Below are positions 59,160-64,000 of a stretch of 64,000 nt of DNA, in pieces. Below the pieces are notes generated by a model. That model worked only from the letters and a program-made list of their open reading frames with translations. It ran no database searches and was not told the DNA's origin. Positions within the stretch are counted from its first letter, which is position 1; the number at the start of each line of letters is the position of its first letter. Made by a program: the position numbers and the translations under genes. Origin of the DNA: Epiperipatus broadwayi (taxonomy: Eukaryota; Onychophora; Udeonychophora; Euonychophora; Peripatidae); NCBI GenBank assembly GCA_028023455.1, contig JAQFVV010000003.1:1138001-1202000 (forward strand), written 5' to 3'.

Positions 59160-60060
59160 AAAAAAGATGTTAGATGTGAAGGCCAGAGTACTTGCAAACA
59201 TGAAAACATATAGTAATGGGAATATTAGGTTTACAGAAAATGAATTGAATGAGGCAGGAAAGAAATTGAAAAGTGGAAAGGCAACAAGTTTAGATGGCTG
59301 GGCAGCAGAGATGGTGGTGAATTTAGGAAATGGGGCAAAATTAACCATATTATCATGTTTTAATAAGATGGTACAGAAGAAACAATTTCCAGATGGCTGG
59401 AATAATACAAGAGTAAGGTTACTATTTAAAGGAAAGGGTAAGGATCATAGAAAGTTAAACAATTATAGACTGATAGTGATAACCAGTGTTATATAAAGTT
59501 TTCACAAGTGGATGGAAGAAAATAATATAGTGGGAGAAATGCAAGGAGATTCTCAATAGGATAGGCATATAAGAGATAGTTTATTTGTAGTCATACAACT
59601 CATAGAAATGAGTAGGAATACAGGTAGACAGTTGTATATTGTTTTTATAGATATAGAGAAGGCATATGATAGAGTAAATAGAAATAGATTATGGGTAAGT
59701 TTAATAAATTTGGGAATGAATGGAGCTTTAATGAATCTTATTAAGAGATTGTATGAAAATAATTATTATATGTATCAATTAGGGAATATAGAATCAGTAA
59801 AAGTTAAAAATGGAGTGGGACTAAGAAAAGAATGTATTATGTCACCTATTTTGTTTGTGTTATATTTGATAGAAATGGAGAAAGAGAAATAGAAAGGAAA
59901 AGGGGTAGAGATACTGTTGATAGGTAGCAATTGTCAGGTCTTTTATTTGCAGATATCTTCTTGTGCACAAAAAGTAGGGAAGATATGGAAGCTATACCTG
60001 AAGACATGTGCAAGAGTGGATAAAGAGATGGGGATTAAATTTAGTGAAGAATAATCAAAA
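59160..60060 (+). pseudogene. Reverse transcriptase remnant of the CR1-like element
   Basis: KSGKATSLDGWAAEM and FKGKGKDHRKLNNYRL at 59270-59480, FIDIEKAYDRVNR (motif A) at 59644-59682, GLRKECIMSPILFVLYL (motif B, GC to EC) at 59818-59868, and LSGLLFADIF at 59934-59963, where FADD has become FADI. The active site is therefore lost. Frame breaks at about 59497 and 59892. Confidence 0.82.
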
Positions 60061-60839
60061 TTAATGATGATAAATACTGGGAAAAGAGAAAGATTTTTTA
60101 TTGGGGGATATAAAATTAACTGTGGTGGATAGATAAACTATTTGGGAATCATCTTGGGGTAATCAGACAAATTGCTTGGATGAATGGGAGAAAAAATTGA
60201 CAAATGAAGCAAAGAAAAAGGGATTGATAAAGAAATTAAAAGTGTTTTCATATGATAAATATAATGTAGCTAGAATTGTACGGAAAGGAATGGCCTTAGC
60301 AAGCTTAAAGTATGGTAATGATGCATTATTAGTAAAGATTACTTAGGAAAAGTACAAAAAGAAATAGGAAGACATGCATTAGATGCAGATGTATATATGG
60401 CAAAGAAGGCAATTCAGGGAGAAAGGGGATAGTCAAGTTTTTATATGAGAGATGCAAAAAGCAAAATGAAAATGTTCAATAAGTTACAAATTATAGATAA
60501 TAGGAGAATACCAAAATAGTATTTAATTGGATTATGAGTAAAGGATGGATAGGTGAGGAAGGTAATATATATGGTATGAGAAGATTTAGATAAAAAAATG
60601 TATGTCTGTATACTAATACAAAAAGTGGAATGATTGTGTTAGGAGAATTGTTGAATCTTTTAGTGGTAAGGAATGGGATTGAAGAAATGCATTAATAAAA
60701 AATAGGGAGTTGGAGAGATGGAGAACTAGCATGGAGAGTAAATAGAATAAATATATGTAGAAATAAACAGAATATTGGGTGTAAGTTAATTTATGATAAT
60801 ATTTAAGGAAAATAGTTTACTGTTTAAGGCTTGAACAGG

Positions 60840-61160
60840 AGTTTTAGCAACAAGGGAATATACACCTAAATGGAAAAGTATGGGTGAGTTAGTCTGCAAG
60901 TTATATAAGGAAGGCATAGAAAATATTACACATCTATTACTTGAATGTAAATGCCCACAAGCAGAAAGGGTACAAATAGGGTAAGTTATGGGAGAATAAA
61001 TATAAACAAAATGATTACTCAGAAAGTGGGTTCTTGGTTTTTATGCTGGGTTTGGGGAAATATAAGAGGATTTAGATATAAAGACGATAGAGTTGACAAA
61101 GATTATGTTACGGAAATGGGAAGGAGCAGGATAGGGAAGAATATAGGTAAAATTTAGGGT
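60840..61160 (+). pseudogene. CR1-like C-terminal zinc motif
   Basis: GELVCKLYKEGIENITHLLLEC at 60882-60949 followed by CPQAERVQIG; the C...H...C spacing is that of the C-terminal motif of LINE proteins (LC....E...HLLLEC). It continues in broken frames to about 61160. Confidence 0.62.
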
Positions 61161-61389
61161 GGGGAATGGAAGAGGCAGGTAAGGTAGCTAACAGGAGTCT
61201 CTGGCTATTATGGCTGAGAGATTCCTGACTCCAATAAAGGAGAAACCACAGTGCACCACATCACATGTGTAAAAAAGAAACATCTTGAAAAAGTTCCATT
61301 AAGAAATGAAAGCTGGTTTGCTGTATTAAATAATATTTTTATTTATGGTGAGTTGTCTATGTCTATTTTGTTTTAAATTGATTATTTTT

Positions 61390-61395
<6 letters not shown>

Positions 61396-61435
<40 letters not shown>

Positions 61436-61468
61436 TTATATCTATATATATATATATATATATATATA
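61396..61468. repeat. (TA)n microsatellites
   Basis: Two TA tracts (about 61396-61426 and 61441-61468) separated by a short AT spacer. Confidence 0.95.
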
Positions 61469-61984
61469 GAATATAACATTATGGACAAATTTTAACATTG
61501 AAATTTGATCATTTAACTGCATTTCTATATTCTCTACATCTGTATCCTCTGTAAGTCTCTCCACTCTTATTATCTGATCACAATTTGAATGCCCTATTTA
61601 TAGTGAACACTCTTTATTAGAATAAAAAAATCCTCCCATTTTTCAATTTATGTTCATTAAAACTAATTAGTTAAAAAAATTTGAATTTCTTAACTAAAAA
61701 CAAATTAAGTACAATTAATGTACATTATGAAGAAAACATTTTATTACAGTAAAATATTTTACATTTTTGTTCCAATCTGAAAAGTTAAAATTATTTGATC
61801 TTTATTTATGTGAATTTAAAAAGAATGGGGAAATATGGAGGTATACAGGACAGAGAACGATAAATAACTCCATGTGTGTATAAAATTAAAAAAAAAATCA
61901 GATATTTAATCTTGAACTGAAGTTTAAAGTTTATATCTATGCTAGAGATAATCTCTAGTTTCAAAAGTGATTAGTAATAATCAT

Positions 61985-62200
61985 TAGTGTATTTATCAGA
62001 AACGGATGGCGTCAAAGTTGTGAGTGGAGGAAGTTTGGCAATGGTAAATGAAAATGTAACAATTTACTCTAAATAAATACTTTGCATATAATAGAGATAT
62101 ATATGAGAAATAGTGACCTGGGCCAACCGAGGAGTGCTGGTTCAGCACAAAATGCATCTTGGGGGTCATTTGTCTTTTATTATATCTTTATTTATATGAA
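61985..62200 (+). repeat. F1 repeat, decayed partial copy
   Basis: GATGGCGTCAAAGTTGTGAG (62005) matches the body of the F1 unit and is followed by the hammerhead block. A 45-bp direct repeat (ATCTTTATTTAT.TGAATT..AAAGAATGGGGAA) occurs on both sides, at about 61798 and 62184. Confidence 0.65.
62113..62170 (+). ncRNA. Decayed hammerhead, F1 copy
   Basis: The hairpin GTGCTGGTTCAGCAC has all five pairs, and helix I is strong (CCAA/TTGG and GTGACC/GGTCATT around TGGG/G). The core has changed from CTGATGA to CCGAGGA and GAAA to AAAA, so it should not cleave. The triplet ATC (62156-62158) remains. Confidence 0.5.
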
Positions 62201-64000
62201 TTGAAAAAGAATGGGGAAGTATGGAAGTGTTTATTATATCTATTAATATTTTTCTACTTGATTTAAATAATTTACAGTGCTTTAAAAACATTACTACTTA
62301 ACCCCTAACTTACTGCAAGCTATAATTTTAAATAAGTAAATAAATTTTATTTATGTTCATTTCTTTTTTTTTAAAAAATTTTTTATATGGATACTACATT
62401 GTGTACCATGACACCAATAATCATCCTCATGGGAAAAAAGAAATAAATAAAACATTCCTAACAATATTTTGTATAATATACATACATGATTAAAATAAAG
62501 TTTATATATTAAACTGTTTGGCTCAATTCTTTTTTCAGAGATTTGACTGGTATTTAACAATTAAAAGGAAGGATAGTGATGTGGAATCCTAGGATAGGTA
62601 TAGAATTTAACTATCAGACTATAAGTAGACAATACAGTATGAATACCAGGAGGACTACCCAAGTATAAACCCTATAAGCAATCTGCAACTCAAAATACAA
62701 GTGCTATAAATACATTTGAAGTCTGATGTCTTTCTCACAAAGACTTCTTGACTTTTAGATGTTGGCATATATAAAAATTTGAAAATTATACTTTGCTTCT
62801 TTTTGAAACTTAAGAGATTGTGATCTCATGCTATAGGGCCATGGTAACTGTCAATGAAAAGCAACTAGAAATCTAAAAGTTGAAAGTGGATTGGTACAGT
62901 ATCTGAGGTAGAACCATTCCATGAAGTTGCATGAAAAAATTATATCCTCAAGTCAATAATAAAATCTTTCATCTATTACCAATACTAAAAGTACTATGAA
63001 ATAAACTCCAACATTCAAAAGGTTCATCCAATCTCCAAAAATATTTATTTTCTACTTTTCTTTTGTACTTTAAATGTGAACATTTTTTACATGAATGTTA
63101 TCAGCACTATTTGATGTTTATAAATCAATTGTTTATTATTAAATGAACATTTCCTTATAATTTTGCATAATAAATACAGGCTCTTGTTTTTCACATGTAA
63201 AGTTATATTTCAACTTCATGGTATTTGGTCATTTTGTAGTACTAGCTACAGAATTTGATTTTTTATCAGACTCCATGTTAGGTGCCATTTGTAATAGTAC
63301 AAATAAGAGATTATGTGGAGTTATTCAAGCCATACATTGGTTTTGCCATTTGTAATGATACCAAATAATTGTATATTAGGGGTGATTGAAGTTATCATAA
63401 TCAATGCATCACAATCAATGAGTATAAAAGTAAACAAAAATCAACATTGAAAGTAATTAATATAAACAATATATGAGTAATAAATATATAGCATCACCAG
63501 CAATAATTTTCTAGAGTCATCAATAATCTCTTATGAATGGAATTAAAAGAGGTACTCTATAAAATCTAAATTAATCATCATCTAGCCAATGCCAATCTTA
63601 GGGCATATTATAAAAGCAATCATCAATATTTCAACTGCATGCACACACAAAAATGCTAAAATAACTATAAAAATAACTGTACATCCAAAATTGTTGGGAT
63701 CATATCAATGTATACCATCATCAGTGTTCTTGGTCATCTATACCATGAATCTACTGACCATTGACAAAATAGTTACATAAAGTCTATAAAGTAAGAGGAC
63801 TTTCAAAGTGATCTTTACTTTTGCATCAAAATAATTCTAGGCAACCATTGTCTATATGCATATGGTGGCAAATATTGTTATAGTTCAACACGAGGATCCT
63901 AGAAATTGTAATTGTGAATCTAAGTATCCAAATATAGAAAATCTATTCTAATATTAAATAACTGCACTGAAAATAACTTATAATCATGATTTATTAGTAA
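62201..64000. other. Non-coding AT-rich stretch
   Basis: No gene or element recognised to the end of the window. Short ORFs at 62357-62560 and 63589-63780 have no family resemblance. Confidence 0.45.

Larger units (their letters stand above)
56940..61290 (+). mobile_element. CR1-like LINE with PHD and esterase domains, decayed
   Basis: In order on the plus strand: a PHD finger, an SGNH esterase, an APE endonuclease, a reverse transcriptase and a C-terminal zinc motif. PHD and esterase in the ORF1 region are described for CR1-like elements. Stops and frameshifts occur throughout. The 3' end is near 61290; I could not define a tail. The 5' end is uncertain. Confidence 0.78.

Noticed and set aside
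1-64000. CRISPR arrays, operons, bacterial or phage genes, rRNA
   Set aside because: Nothing of the kind; repeats are transposon-derived and coding density is that of animal intergenic DNA.

Overview
This window is AT-rich metazoan nuclear DNA made almost entirely of transposable elements. I found no convincing host protein-coding gene: every ORF with a recognisable family belongs to a mobile element, and most are broken. The mix of Ty3/gypsy, RTE-like and CR1-like LINEs, Penelope-like remnants, GTF2IRD2/ZBED-type hAT, fold-back elements, a tRNA-Gly SINE and abundant (TA)n would fit a repeat-rich invertebrate such as a mollusc or cephalopod. That placement is a guess; only 'animal' is well supported.

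Layout. 1-1918: open 3' half of a Ty3/gypsy pol (RNase H and integrase), the only long intact ORF. 6360-7930: decayed RTE-like LINE on the minus strand, split by a 608-bp palindromic insert with a 12-bp target duplication. 9486-16301: LTR retrotransposon on the minus strand with two ~0.8 kb LTRs, broken gag/pol, and a 1.2-kb hAT-type insert (10651-11861). 19423-19517 and 33814-33909: two tRNA-Gly-derived SINEs. 24509-32779: a full hAT transposon with 8-bp duplications, itself carrying a repeat insertion and a 2.35-kb internally deleted gypsy element. 34885-39870: an old LINE split by a younger, nearly full-length copy (35618-38573). 40085-42182: hammerhead-ribozyme repeats. 42421-44240: Penelope-like element with a GIY-YIG end, split by a solo LTR. 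45002-46185: long fold-back element. 48966-49580: second hammerhead-like repeat group. 52693-55822: another LINE. 55835-56345: fold-back. 56940-61290: CR1-like LINE with PHD finger, esterase, endonuclease and RT remnants.

The most striking signal is a set of repeats with the hammerhead ribozyme core (CTGATGA, hairpin, GAAA, short helix III, cleavable triplet). One family (F1) has copies about 486 bp apart in a tandem dimer, another copy inside a hAT element, an inverted pair beside the Penelope-like gene, and decayed single copies. In F1 helix I is extended by seven-pair arms around a conserved internal loop. Two further core types (F2 near 21128, F3 near 49134 and 49495) have a GTC cleavage triplet. 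The layout resembles retrozymes and ribozyme-bearing Penelope ends. The ribozyme assignment comes from reading and pairing by eye, not from a covariance search.
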